A stretch of 64,000 nucleotides of DNA. Origin: an uncultured Chitinophaga sp. (GTDB taxonomy: Bacteria; Bacteroidota; Bacteroidia; Cytophagales; Cyclobacteriaceae). The translations under genes and the position numbers were made by a program. The DNA lies in NCBI GenBank assembly GCA_902168205.1, contig CABHOK010000011.1, forward strand, positions 372,001-436,000, in the 5' to 3' direction. The first letter of the stretch is position 1. Each line of letters opens with the position of its first letter. The notes below the pieces were generated by a model that was not told the DNA's origin, did not search any database, and saw only the letters and a list, made by a program, of their open reading frames with translations. Shown here piece by piece: positions 24,882-34,372 of the stretch.

Positions 24882-26306
24882 ATGAATAACATACGCATTA
24901 GAGTATCGCTGCTGGTATATATAGCAACGCTGAGTATACTTTCGTATCCGGTAGCAATGGCGCAGAAGACTTCCGGTCAAAATACTGCAAAGTCTCTCGC
25001 ACAACTCCAGCAGGAATTTGTAGACCTGCGGTTTGGTATGTTCATTCATTTCAACATACCAACCTATATGGATCATGATTGGGCGGACCCCGATGCATCA
25101 CCAGTTATTTTCAACCCGACCAAATTAAACTGTGACCAATGGGCTAAAGCTGCGAAGACAGCCAGCATGTCGTACGGTTGTCTTACCACCAAGCATCACA
25201 GCGGATTTGCTATATGGAATACAAAAACAACAGACTATAATGTGATGAACAGTCCGTTGAAGCGCGATGTGGTAAAAGAATATACCGATGCGTTTCGAGC
25301 GAACGGATTAAAGGTAATGCTCTACTATTCTATACTGGACACGCATCATAAACTTCGTCCGGGCCATATCAGCAAACAGCATATTGATATGATCAAGGCG
25401 CAGCTTACCGAGTTACTTACGAACTACGGTGAAGTTACCGCGCTGATCATTGACGGATGGGATGCTCCGTGGTCGCGCATATCGTACGATGATGTGCCCT
25501 TTGAGGAAATATACTCTTTGATAAAGTCCATTCAGCCGAACTGTCTTGTGATGGATCTTAATGCAGCCAAGTATCCGGCAGAAGCTTTATACTATACCGA
25601 TATCAAATCATACGAGCAGGGAGCCGGTCAGCATATATCCAAAGAGACAAACCGTTTACCGGCATTATCGTGTTTACCGATCAACGCCAACTGGTTCTGG
25701 AAAACGTGGTTTCCGCGCGAGCCGGTGAAAGATCCTGCTAAGATGGTTAACGAAAATATTATACCCTTCAACAATGCATATTGTAATTTCATTCTGAACG
25801 TGGCGCCCAATCGCGATGGACTATTGGATGATAATGCAATTGCTGCATTGAAAGAGATCGGTAAACAATGGAAACACCAGGGGCCGGTAGCCAAACTGCC
25901 GGTAGCCGATGCTCCGATCATATCATCAAATATAGCAAAGCGTCAGCCTGCCAATAGCAGTTGGAGTGATGATATGTGGATTATGGACTTTGCCAACGAT
26001 GATGACTTTACTACTTCGTGGGCGTCTAACCCTACCGTTAAGCGCCCGTGGCATGAAATTGATTTTGGTCGCGAGAAACCGTTCAATGCTATTACTATAT
26101 ATGAGCACGACAGCCGCATTCGTAAATATCATATCGAGTATTATGAGAACGGTGTATGGAAGACACTTCTATCCGGAAGCCAGACCGGTAAAATAAAAAT
26201 TCATCGGTTCGATCGCCTGTGGGGCGGTAAGATTAAAATAGTAATTGACGAGTTCAGCGATACACCTTCCATTGCTGAAATAGGTGTGTATAACGAAAGG
26301 CGATGA
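24882..26306 (+). CDS. GH29 alpha-L-fucosidase with C-terminal carbohydrate-binding-like domain
   Basis: A 474-residue secreted glycosidase (signal ending MAQ). The GH29 barrel shows RFGMFIHFNIPTY near residue 48, the TTKHHSGFAIWNT block, and the probable nucleophile aspartate in ALIIDGWDAPW. The C-terminal roughly 130 residues (from about AKRQPANSSW) look like a discoidin/F5-8C-type beta-sandwich that often binds sugars. GH29 enzymes release alpha-linked L-fucose from glycans. With the two GH92 mannosidases downstream it suggests N-glycan breakdown. The start is at the ATG preceded by CACC. Confidence 0.9.
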   Translation: MNNIRIRVSLLVYIATLSILSYPVAMAQKTSGQNTAKSLAQLQQEFVDLRFGMFIHFNIPTYMDHDWADPDASPVIFNPTKLNCDQWAKAAKTASMSYGCLTTKHHSGFAIWNTKTTDYNVMNSPLKRDVVKEYTDAFRANGLKVMLYYSILDTHHKLRPGHISKQHIDMIKAQLTELLTNYGEVTALIIDGWDAPWSRISYDDVPFEEIYSLIKSIQPNCLVMDLNAAKYPAEALYYTDIKSYEQGAGQHISKETNRLPALSCLPINANWFWKTWFPREPVKDPAKMVNENIIPFNNAYCNFILNVAPNRDGLLDDNAIAALKEIGKQWKHQGPVAKLPVADAPIISSNIAKRQPANSSWSDDMWIMDFANDDDFTTSWASNPTVKRPWHEIDFGREKPFNAITIYEHDSRIRKYHIEYYENGVWKTLLSGSQTGKIKIHRFDRLWGGKIKIVIDEFSDTPSIAEIGVYNERR

Positions 26307-26404
26307 TGTAATTCGTTCCCGTTTTTTATCAGAATATATATAGCAGGCTCTTTGTAAAAGGAGCCCGCAGGAGATACTTTTTTATAAATTTTAACCGATA
26401 CTAC

Positions 26405-27088
26405 ATGAAACGTAAAATTATTTTGTGCTTCCTGCTGATCATGAGCAGTGCGACTTCATACCTGTTTTCACAACATACCGAAACGATCCGGAAGCGCGGG
26501 TATATATTAACCGTTATCAACCACGACAAAACGTTTGACCCGAAAGTGCGCGAGCGTATGATCAAAACTTTTTTTGATGTATATCCGGTACTGATGAAAG
26601 CCTATAATGCGAAGGCTGCGAAAGAGATAACGTTCGAGATCGATACAGCTTATAACGGTGTAGCAGAAGCATCCGGTACACATGTGCGCTATAATCCGAA
26701 ATGGTTTCATACCAATCCCGGAGATATAGATGTCGTGACACATGAGATCATGCACATTGTACAGAATTATCCTGGAGATGCCGGACCGTGGTGGATTACC
26801 GAAGGCGTTGCTGACTATGTGCGCTATGTGTACGGTGTTGACAATGCCGGTGGTGGCTGGGCATTGCCACCTTATATAAATGGACAACACTATAGCAACG
26901 GGTATCGTGTAACGGCACGCTTCCTGGTGTGGATGGAGAAGCAGGTAAAGCCGGGTATAGTGAAGACACTCGACCGTGCGATGCGCACGGCAACGTATAC
27001 CGATGCGATCTGGCAACAAGAGACTGGTAAAAATATTGACCAGCTGTGGACTTCTTATACGGAGAATCCGATAGTTGCTAGGAATTAA
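26405..27088 (+). CDS. Basic secretory protein family peptidase
   Basis: A 227-residue secreted protein (signal ending LFSQ). It contains the metalloprotease motif HEIMH (113-117) and the following QNYPGDAGPWWITEGVADYVRYVYG block, which are features of the plant-type basic secretory protein family (PF04450), predicted zinc peptidases. Downstream are the conserved-looking YSNGYRVTARFLVWMEK and LDRAMRTATYTDAIWQQETGKN segments. Its place between a fucosidase and two mannosidases supports a glycoprotein-degrading locus. Proteolytic activity of this family is presumed from the motif. Confidence 0.85.
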   Translation: MKRKIILCFLLIMSSATSYLFSQHTETIRKRGYILTVINHDKTFDPKVRERMIKTFFDVYPVLMKAYNAKAAKEITFEIDTAYNGVAEASGTHVRYNPKWFHTNPGDIDVVTHEIMHIVQNYPGDAGPWWITEGVADYVRYVYGVDNAGGGWALPPYINGQHYSNGYRVTARFLVWMEKQVKPGIVKTLDRAMRTATYTDAIWQQETGKNIDQLWTSYTENPIVARN

Positions 27089-27111
27089 TTTAGGGTTTGA
27101 TATTTTCGTGC

Positions 27112-29442
27112 ATGATTCTCAGAACTATCCTATGCTGCACGATCATCACGTGCATTTCAATTTCTGTGCGTGCACAGGAAATTGCCAAACCTTATGCTGA
27201 TCTTTCCGAGTATGTAAACCCGTTGATCGGCACTGCTTCTACACATGCAATGTCCAATGGTAACACATATCCTGCTATAGCATTGCCATGGGCTATGAAC
27301 TTCTGGATGCCACAAACCGGACCGATGGGCGATGGCTGGGCGTATACCTATACGGCCAACAAGATAAAGGGCTTCAAGCAAACGCATCAGCCTTCACCGT
27401 GGATGAATGACTATGGTCAGTTTTCCATTATGCCAGTAACCGGTAAATTGAGACTTAAGGAAGAAGAACGCGCCAGCTGGTTCTCGCATAAAGCTGAAGT
27501 TGCCAAACCCTATTATTATAGTGTATACCTCGCAGATCATAATGTTACGACTGAATTAACACCCACCGAGCGTGCTGCATTTTTCCGGTTTACATTTCCG
27601 AAATCAGATTCGTCCTATATCGTGGTGGATGCGTTTGACAAGGGCTCCTATATCAAAATTATACCGGATCAAAAGAAGATCATTGGTTATACTACACGCA
27701 ACAGTGGGGGTGTGCCGCAGAATTTCAAAAATTACTTTGTTATATACTTCGACAAACCCTTTGCATCCGCGAAGACCTGGAATAAATATCAGCTTCAGCA
27801 AGGTGTGGAATTTACCGGTGATCATGCCGGTGCTGTTATTGGTTTCAAGACTTCGGTTGGTGAACAGGTGCATGTGCGTGTAGCCTCATCGTTTATCAGC
27901 TTCGAACAGGCCGAGCTTAACCTGAAAGAGATCGGCAACGACAACTTTGAGACCGTAAAACAAAAAGGACAAGCTGCCTGGAATAAAGAGCTTAGCCGTA
28001 TCGTTGTAGAAGGCGGCACAGAAGATCAGTTGCGTACATTCTATTCGTGCCTGTATCGTTCATTACTTTTCCCGCGCAAGTTTTATGAGCTTGATGCTTC
28101 CGGTAAAGTAGTACACTATAGTCCGTATAACGGGCAAGTATTGCCAGGCTATATGTTTACCGATACTGGTTTCTGGGATACATTCCGTTCATTGTTCCCG
28201 TTCCTCAACCTGATGTACCCGGAGCTGAGTGCACACATGCAGGAAGGATTGGTAAACGCCTATAAAGAAGGAGGATGGTTGCCGGAGTGGGCAAGCCCGG
28301 GCTATCGCAATGTTATGATCGGATCGAACTCTGCATCGATCGTATCGGATGCCTATATAAAAGGAATGCGTGGTTATGATATCAATGCACTCTATGAAGC
28401 TGCATTGAAGAATGCAAACAACGAAGGACCGCTTACTGCTGTAGGTCGCGCAGGTGTAAAAGACTATAATACGCTAGGCTATGTTCCGTATGATGGTGGT
28501 GTGAATGAAAATGCAGCGCGTACGCTTGAGTATGCGTATGATGACTTCGCAATCTATCAATTAGCAAAAGCATTGAACAAGCCTAAAAAAGAAATTGACT
28601 TGTTTGCCAAGCGTTGCCAGAATTACCGTAATCTCTTTGATAAGCAAACCGGCTTGATGCGTGGCAAGAATAAGAATGGTACATTTCAATCGCCATTCAA
28701 TCCGTTCAAATGGGGCGATGCGTTTACAGAGGGTAACAGCTGGCATTATACCTGGTCAGTGTTTCATGATGTACAGGGATTGATTGACCTGATGGGAGGC
28801 AAAGAAAAGTTTGCTATGAAACTTGATTCCGTATTCACGCTGGCTCCTGTATTTGATGACAGCTACTATGGAGCCGTAATCCATGAGATACGTGAGATGC
28901 AGATTGCAGATATGGGGCAGTACGCACATGGCAATCAACCGATACAACACATGATATACCTGTATAATTATGCAGGTCAGCCGTGGAAAGCGCAACAGTG
29001 GGTACGCGAAACCATGAACAAACTATATTTACCGACACCGGATGGTTATTGTGGCGATGAGGATAACGGACAAACTTCTGCCTGGTATGTTTTCTCAGCG
29101 CTGGGATTTTACCCGGTGTGTCCTGCCACGGATCAATATATACTGGGGACACCATTCTTCAAGAAAGCTACATTACATTTAGAGAACGGCAAGCAGGTGG
29201 TAATCAATGCACCGGCCAACAGTAAAGAGAATTACTATATAGCTTCGTCATCAATCAACGGACAGACCTTTACACGAAGCTGGATAACCCACCAGGAATT
29301 AACCAATGGTGCTACCCTTGACTTCACGATGGCGGCACAGCCGAACAAACAGCGCGGTATAGCAGCAGAAGATGTTCCGTATTCGTTCTCGCTTGAGAAG
29401 AAGGCGGAGGAAGTGAAAGGTGGAAAGAAAAGTAAGAAGTAA
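27112..29442 (+). CDS. GH92 alpha-mannosidase, GDEDNG subgroup
   Basis: A 776-residue secreted glycosidase (signal ending SVRAQ). GH92 enzymes are calcium-dependent exo-alpha-mannosidases. The N-terminal block YVNPLIGTASTHAMSNGNTYPAI and the catalytic-side block TEGNSWHYTW are present. The base region reads GDEDNGQTSAWYVF and the upstream block is GNQP, where the neighbouring paralogue has GNDDCGQMSA and GNEP. This marks a distinct GH92 subgroup, so linkage specificity may differ. The frame opens at TTG 27097, but ATG 27112 gives a cleaner signal peptide. The gene starts soon after the BSP gene and 31 bases before the second GH92. Confidence 0.9.
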   Translation: MILRTILCCTIITCISISVRAQEIAKPYADLSEYVNPLIGTASTHAMSNGNTYPAIALPWAMNFWMPQTGPMGDGWAYTYTANKIKGFKQTHQPSPWMNDYGQFSIMPVTGKLRLKEEERASWFSHKAEVAKPYYYSVYLADHNVTTELTPTERAAFFRFTFPKSDSSYIVVDAFDKGSYIKIIPDQKKIIGYTTRNSGGVPQNFKNYFVIYFDKPFASAKTWNKYQLQQGVEFTGDHAGAVIGFKTSVGEQVHVRVASSFISFEQAELNLKEIGNDNFETVKQKGQAAWNKELSRIVVEGGTEDQLRTFYSCLYRSLLFPRKFYELDASGKVVHYSPYNGQVLPGYMFTDTGFWDTFRSLFPFLNLMYPELSAHMQEGLVNAYKEGGWLPEWASPGYRNVMIGSNSASIVSDAYIKGMRGYDINALYEAALKNANNEGPLTAVGRAGVKDYNTLGYVPYDGGVNENAARTLEYAYDDFAIYQLAKALNKPKKEIDLFAKRCQNYRNLFDKQTGLMRGKNKNGTFQSPFNPFKWGDAFTEGNSWHYTWSVFHDVQGLIDLMGGKEKFAMKLDSVFTLAPVFDDSYYGAVIHEIREMQIADMGQYAHGNQPIQHMIYLYNYAGQPWKAQQWVRETMNKLYLPTPDGYCGDEDNGQTSAWYVFSALGFYPVCPATDQYILGTPFFKKATLHLENGKQVVINAPANSKENYYIASSSINGQTFTRSWITHQELTNGATLDFTMAAQPNKQRGIAAEDVPYSFSLEKKAEEVKGGKKSKK

Positions 29443-29473
29443 GTCTATTTAAATGCCTCAAGTTAGTTTTGTG

Positions 29474-31768
29474 ATGATGATTCGAAAATTGGTTTTTGTG
29501 TTCTTTGTGTTTGTGGCGTGCAGCCGTACCGTTGCACAGGACAACCTGATCCAGCATGTGAATCCGTTAATCGGTACGCATAAGATGGGGCACACCTATC
29601 CCGGAGCTACTGTTCCGTTTGGAATGGTGCAATTGAGTCCGGAGACGGATACGATACCGTATGAAGTGGACGATCATTACAACCCGCTGGTATATAAATA
29701 TTGCGCGGGGTATCAGTATGATGATCCTACCATTGTCGGTTTTAGTCACACGCACTTTAGCGGTACCGGGCATTCTGATCTGGGCGATTTTCTGATCATG
29801 CCTGCTGCGGGTAAACTTCAGTTGAATCCAGGCACCGAACAAAATCCGAAAAGTGGTTTTCGTTCTGCTTTCTCACATAGCAACGAGCAGGCTGCTCCAA
29901 ATTACTATAAAGTAAAACTGGATGATGATAACATTGTAGCGGAGCTCACCACCACTAATCGTGTAGGCTTTCATCAATATACTTTTCCGCAGAGTGATGA
30001 AGCTCATATTATACTCGACCTGATGTATGGCATCTACAACCATGCTGATAAAAATGTATGGACGTTTGTTCGAGTTGAAAATGATACGCTGATAACGGGC
30101 TATCGCCAGACCAATGGCTGGGCTCGTACACGCACGGTATATTTTGCCATGACGTTTTCGAAACCGATAAAGCAATACGGTATGAAAGATTTTTCGAAGC
30201 CGGATGTATATAAAGGTTTCTGGCGGAAATTCGATCAGACAAAAAATTTTCCAGATATAGCAGGCGAGCAGATCAGGATGTACTTCGATTTTCAAACCAA
30301 AGAAGGAGAGAAGATCAAAATCAAATTTGCATTGTCACCAGTGAATATGAAAGGCGCGTTGGCGAATCTGCAATCTGAACTCCCGCATTGGGATTTTGAA
30401 AGAGCAAAACGCGAAGGACAACAACAATGGGAACGTGAACTGCAACGTGTAAAAGTAAAAGCACTGAACCGAAATGACTTGGTGAATTTTTACACCGCGA
30501 TGTACCACACGTTTCTTGGCCCGACAACCTATATGGATATTGACGGCTTGTATCGCGGACTCGATCAGAGCAATCACGAAGCGAAAGGATTTATAAACTA
30601 TACTACATTTTCATTGTGGGATACGTATCGCGCGCTGCATCCGCTGTTCAATGTTATACAGCCAAAGCGTAACAGCGATATGGTAAGTTCCATGATGGTG
30701 CATTATGATCAGAGCGTTCATAAAATGTTGCCGGTGTGGTCGCATCATGCCAACGAGAACTGGTGTATGATCGGCTACCACAGTGTTTCTGTAATTGCCG
30801 ATGCCGTGATCAAAGGAAATTACCAGGGCGATGCTCACCAGGCGTTGGAAGCATGTGTTGCTACGGCCCGCCACAAATCATACGATGGTATAGAATACTA
30901 TATGCAGCTTGGCTATGTTCCGGAAGACAAAAACAGTTCGTCAGTTTCAAAAACATTGGAGTATGCTTATGACGACTGGTGTATTGCACAAATGGCGAAG
31001 AAGCTCGATCGTCCTGCTATATATGAAGAGTTTATGAAGCGCTCACAGAACTGGAAAAATGTATACGATGTATCAACAGGCTACATGCGTCCGAAGTTGA
31101 GCGATGGTAAATTCAGGAAGGAGTTTGATGTATTGAGCACACATGGACAGGGATTCATTGAAGGCAACGCGTGGAATTATAGCTTGTATGTGCCACATGA
31201 TCCGGAGCAGATGATTGCTGCGATGGGGGGGAAGAAACGTTTTGTACAACATCTCGATTCTCTCTTTACCATGAATCTGCCGGATGAATTCTTCGCGCAC
31301 ACGGAAGACATAACACGTGAGGGCATCATTGGTAATTATGTACATGGCAATGAACCTGCACATCATGCGGCGTATCTCTATAATTGGACCGATCAGCCAT
31401 GGAAAACGCAAGAGCGTGTGCGTATGATTCTCAAGAAACAATATCAACCAACACCCGATGGTTTGGGTGGTAATGATGACTGCGGCCAGATGAGTGCCTG
31501 GTATATATTTACTTCACTGGGCTTTTACCCGGTAGCGCCCGGCTCTGATCAATACGCACTGGGAAGTCCTGCAGTACAATCAGCTACCATTGCCTTGGAG
31601 AATGGAAAGACATTCGAGATTGAAGCGGTTAATCAAAGCGACAAGAATGTATATGTACAGAAGGTGCTGCTGAACGATAAACCCCTTACGCGGCTTTACC
31701 TGACGCACGATGACATCGTGAAAGGCGGCAAGCTTACATTCTATATGAGTGCAAAGCCGAAGAAGTAA
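29474..31768 (+). CDS. GH92 alpha-mannosidase, GNEP/GNDD subgroup
   Basis: A 764-residue secreted GH92 glycosidase (signal ending TVAQ). It shows HVNPLIGTHKMGHTYPGATVPFGMVQLSP, IEGNAWNYSLYVPHD (probable acid Glu), GNEPAHHAAYLYN and GNDDCGQMSAWYIF (probable base Asp), all as in classic GH92 alpha-mannosidases. A second GH92 of a different subgroup lies directly upstream. ATG codons at 29453, 29474 and 29477 are all possible; 29474 places the charged residues at the start of the signal peptide. The enzyme likely removes terminal alpha-mannose from N-glycan-type chains. Confidence 0.9.
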   Translation: MMIRKLVFVFFVFVACSRTVAQDNLIQHVNPLIGTHKMGHTYPGATVPFGMVQLSPETDTIPYEVDDHYNPLVYKYCAGYQYDDPTIVGFSHTHFSGTGHSDLGDFLIMPAAGKLQLNPGTEQNPKSGFRSAFSHSNEQAAPNYYKVKLDDDNIVAELTTTNRVGFHQYTFPQSDEAHIILDLMYGIYNHADKNVWTFVRVENDTLITGYRQTNGWARTRTVYFAMTFSKPIKQYGMKDFSKPDVYKGFWRKFDQTKNFPDIAGEQIRMYFDFQTKEGEKIKIKFALSPVNMKGALANLQSELPHWDFERAKREGQQQWERELQRVKVKALNRNDLVNFYTAMYHTFLGPTTYMDIDGLYRGLDQSNHEAKGFINYTTFSLWDTYRALHPLFNVIQPKRNSDMVSSMMVHYDQSVHKMLPVWSHHANENWCMIGYHSVSVIADAVIKGNYQGDAHQALEACVATARHKSYDGIEYYMQLGYVPEDKNSSSVSKTLEYAYDDWCIAQMAKKLDRPAIYEEFMKRSQNWKNVYDVSTGYMRPKLSDGKFRKEFDVLSTHGQGFIEGNAWNYSLYVPHDPEQMIAAMGGKKRFVQHLDSLFTMNLPDEFFAHTEDITREGIIGNYVHGNEPAHHAAYLYNWTDQPWKTQERVRMILKKQYQPTPDGLGGNDDCGQMSAWYIFTSLGFYPVAPGSDQYALGSPAVQSATIALENGKTFEIEAVNQSDKNVYVQKVLLNDKPLTRLYLTHDDIVKGGKLTFYMSAKPKK

Positions 31769-32027
31769 TTAATTGCAGATTGATTTAGGGATTCGCCCGG
31801 CTTTCTTTACATCTATAGGGAGGCTCCTATAAAAAGCAAGGCCGGGGCCCATAATACGTTGAGTATACTTCATACTTCATGTAGCAGTTTAGAGAAAAGG
31901 TTAATTCGTTAGGGTCCCGGTCCTTGTTTTCTTAAACTGCATTTGTCATAGCTTCACTGTATCGAATTGAAATAAAAAATCCCCTGCGGTTCTCACAGGG
32001 GATTTTTACTTTTAAAGTATATATCAG
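31769..32027. other. Convergent intergenic region with three stem-forming elements
   Basis: No gene is seen. TATAGG/CCTATA (31814-31831) forms a short hairpin. AAGGCCGGGGCCC (31838-31850) is imperfectly complementary to a GGGTCCCGG-TCCTT arm (31912-31925), followed by T-rich sequence. A strong bidirectional terminator (separate entry) lies next to the GMC gene. Confidence 0.6.
31975..32007. terminator. Bidirectional rho-independent terminator
   Basis: AAAAATCCCCTG and CAGGGGATTTTT form a 12-bp perfect stem around a 9-base loop, with A and T runs on both sides. It serves the minus-strand GMC operon and probably also the plus-strand GH92 transcript. Confidence 0.85.
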
Positions 32028-33734
32028 TTATGCCTTCACATTCTTCACAGCATAGTCAACCGCACGTGCTGACAACGCCATATAGGTGAGTGACGGATTT
32101 TGTGTTGATGTCGAAGTCATGCAGGCGCCATCCGTTACAAAAACATTTTTGCAGGCGTGAAGCTGATTCCATTCATTTAACAAGGATGTCTTCGGATCGC
32201 GTCCCATGCGTACACCACCCATCTCGTGAATATCAAGCCCCGGAGCCTGCTTCGAATCGAATGTCTGTATATTCTTGAAACCCGCTTTGGTATACATCTC
32301 CGTAAGCTGCTCATGGAAGTCTTTGATCATTTTCTCATCGTTGTCATCATACGCGATGGAAATTTTCAGTTGAGGCATTCCCCATTCATCTTTCGCAGTC
32401 GGATCGAGTGCAACGTAGTTGGTTTCTTTCGGAATGGTTTCGCCCATCATGTGCGAGCCTACACGCCACGGACCTAATTTAGTCTGCGCCAGTTTCTCTT
32501 TCAGTGAAACGCCCAGGCCGTCATTGTCCATTTCGTTATAACGACTTGAATCGAAGCCGGCAGCATATCCACGAAGAAAATCAGTTTCCTGTTTGAATAC
32601 ATTCCGGAAGCGAGGTATATATCCGCTGGTTGGTCTACGGCCCTTCGTAGTCGAATCCATGAATTCTCCATCATACTCAGCAGAGATTCGTGCACGATAA
32701 TTATGGAACGCTACATATTTACCCAGCAAGCCGTTATCGTTACCTAAACCATTCTGGAAACGGTTTGACTTGGAATTTAAAAGTATAAGATTGGTATTGA
32801 GTGCAGCAGCATTTACAAAGATGATTGGTGCATAGTATTCAACCGAGTCTTTCGTCAGGGTATCAATAACCTGTACACCTATAGCTTTACCTTTTGCTTC
32901 ATCGTAAATGATCGAATGTACGATGGAGTTAGGACGCAGCGTAAGTTTACCGGTACGTGCTGCCCATGGTAATGTAGAAGCATTGCTGCTGAAGTATCCG
33001 CCAAAAGGACAACCTCGCTGACAAAGTACACGATGCTGACATTGCGTACGACCCTGCTCAAGATGTATTGGTTGCGGATCAGTAATGTGCGCACAACGCG
33101 CAATGATCACGTGGCGATTGCCATAGTGTTTTGCTAACTGTTCCTTGAAATGTTTTTCAACACAGGTAAGTTCTATAGGAGGAAGGAATTCTCCATCCGG
33201 TAATTCTGCCAGGCCATCTCTGTTACCAGATATACCCGCGAACTTCTCTACGTGGCTATACCAGGATGCCAGATCTTTATAGCGTATCGGCCAGTCAACA
33301 GCAAAGCCATCGCGCTTCGGTCCTTCAAAATCAAATTCGCTCCAGCGTTGTGTTTGTCTTGCCCAGAGTAAAGATTTACCACCCACCTGGTATCCGCGGA
33401 TCCAGTCGAACGGTTTATCCTGTACATACGGATGCTCTTTATCCTTCACAAAGAAATGCATGGCATCTTCACGGAACGCATAGCATTTACTTACCACCGG
33501 GTTCTCTTGTTGTATCTCAAACGGAATTTGTCCGCGGTGTTTAAACTCCCACGGCATCATGTTGGTGGTCGGGTAGTCAACGTTATGTTTTACATCACGG
33601 CCGCGTTCCAGCACGAGTGTCTTCAATCCACGTTCGGTAAGTTCTTTTGCAGACCAGCCACCACTTATACCAGAGCCGATCACGATCGCATCGTAACTGC
33701 GTTCTTTCTTGCTGTCAATATTCAGATTCGCCAT
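32028..33734 (-). CDS. GMC family oxidoreductase, large subunit
   Basis: A 568-residue flavoprotein of the glucose-methanol-choline family. It has the FAD-binding GSGISGG motif (about residues 20-26), the GGKSLLWARQTQRW block, a cysteine cluster (CQHRVLCQRGCPFGG) and the C-terminal TSTSTQNPSLTYMALSARA segment with an upstream HEMGG histidine. With the following gene it forms the two-subunit arrangement used by gluconate-2-dehydrogenase-like sugar dehydrogenases, which oxidise sugar hydroxyls and pass electrons to the respiratory chain. It has no signal of its own and may travel with the small subunit. Substrate unknown; 3-keto-sugar formation is possible. Confidence 0.9.
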   Translation of the reverse strand: MANLNIDSKKERSYDAIVIGSGISGGWSAKELTERGLKTLVLERGRDVKHNVDYPTTNMMPWEFKHRGQIPFEIQQENPVVSKCYAFREDAMHFFVKDKEHPYVQDKPFDWIRGYQVGGKSLLWARQTQRWSEFDFEGPKRDGFAVDWPIRYKDLASWYSHVEKFAGISGNRDGLAELPDGEFLPPIELTCVEKHFKEQLAKHYGNRHVIIARCAHITDPQPIHLEQGRTQCQHRVLCQRGCPFGGYFSSNASTLPWAARTGKLTLRPNSIVHSIIYDEAKGKAIGVQVIDTLTKDSVEYYAPIIFVNAAALNTNLILLNSKSNRFQNGLGNDNGLLGKYVAFHNYRARISAEYDGEFMDSTTKGRRPTSGYIPRFRNVFKQETDFLRGYAAGFDSSRYNEMDNDGLGVSLKEKLAQTKLGPWRVGSHMMGETIPKETNYVALDPTAKDEWGMPQLKISIAYDDNDEKMIKDFHEQLTEMYTKAGFKNIQTFDSKQAPGLDIHEMGGVRMGRDPKTSLLNEWNQLHACKNVFVTDGACMTSTSTQNPSLTYMALSARAVDYAVKNVKA

Positions 33735-33739
33735 GAGTG

Positions 33740-34285
33740 TTATGCAGGTTTTGTTTCAGCTACCGGTATACATCCTTTAAAGTTGGGACCCGGAATTAAC
33801 TGATAAGGTTTTATGTCGGTTAAGAAATGTTGTGAGGCTGTATAGCCCTGCACGGTATATTGCCGCGTACGGGAGTAGAATGTTTTGACCTCTTCAGGAA
33901 GATTGTCTTTATCTTTTTCGATTGCAGTAAGAATCTGCAGGCGTTCTTCCGGAGAAGCTTTGAGGAAAGATTTACCTCCTATTTTTTTTGCTGTGTCGTT
34001 GAAGGAGCGCAGACCCTTCATGTATTTATCCTGCTCGGCTTTATCGAGGCAGTCATCGACCATTACAAATGTAAACAGATGAGCACCGACAGCTTTGGCG
34101 CCCGGTGTATCCGTTGCAGGGATGATCGTTTCAGCAATTTCTGCGAGCAGTTCTTCATCATCTCCATTTACATCAAGATGACCTAGTGCGATGGATACTT
34201 TTTTTGGATCCACACCACACGCGGGTAAAAGTATGGCGCCCGCAGTGGCCATGGCAAGTTGTTTTAAAACCAGACGTCTGTTCAT
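33740..34285 (-). CDS. Gluconate 2-dehydrogenase subunit 3 family protein
   Basis: A 181-residue small subunit. The N-terminus MNRRLVLKQLAMATAGAILLPAC is a signal with a lipobox-like cysteine and an RR-containing start, resembling a Tat-type export signal. The middle (AEIAETIIPATDTPGAKAVGAHLF) is the family hallmark. It usually chaperones export and assembly of the GMC subunit, whose start is only 5 bases downstream. The two are co-transcribed. Confidence 0.9.
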   Translation of the reverse strand: MNRRLVLKQLAMATAGAILLPACGVDPKKVSIALGHLDVNGDDEELLAEIAETIIPATDTPGAKAVGAHLFTFVMVDDCLDKAEQDKYMKGLRSFNDTAKKIGGKSFLKASPEERLQILTAIEKDKDNLPEEVKTFYSRTRQYTVQGYTASQHFLTDIKPYQLIPGPNFKGCIPVAETKPA

Positions 34286-34372
34286 GTTTTTGAATGCGGT
34301 TAGGTGCGGTTCAAGTGATTCGAAAGATATAACTTCTTGTCGAAATTAATCGTTCCGCGTACCATTTTACTC

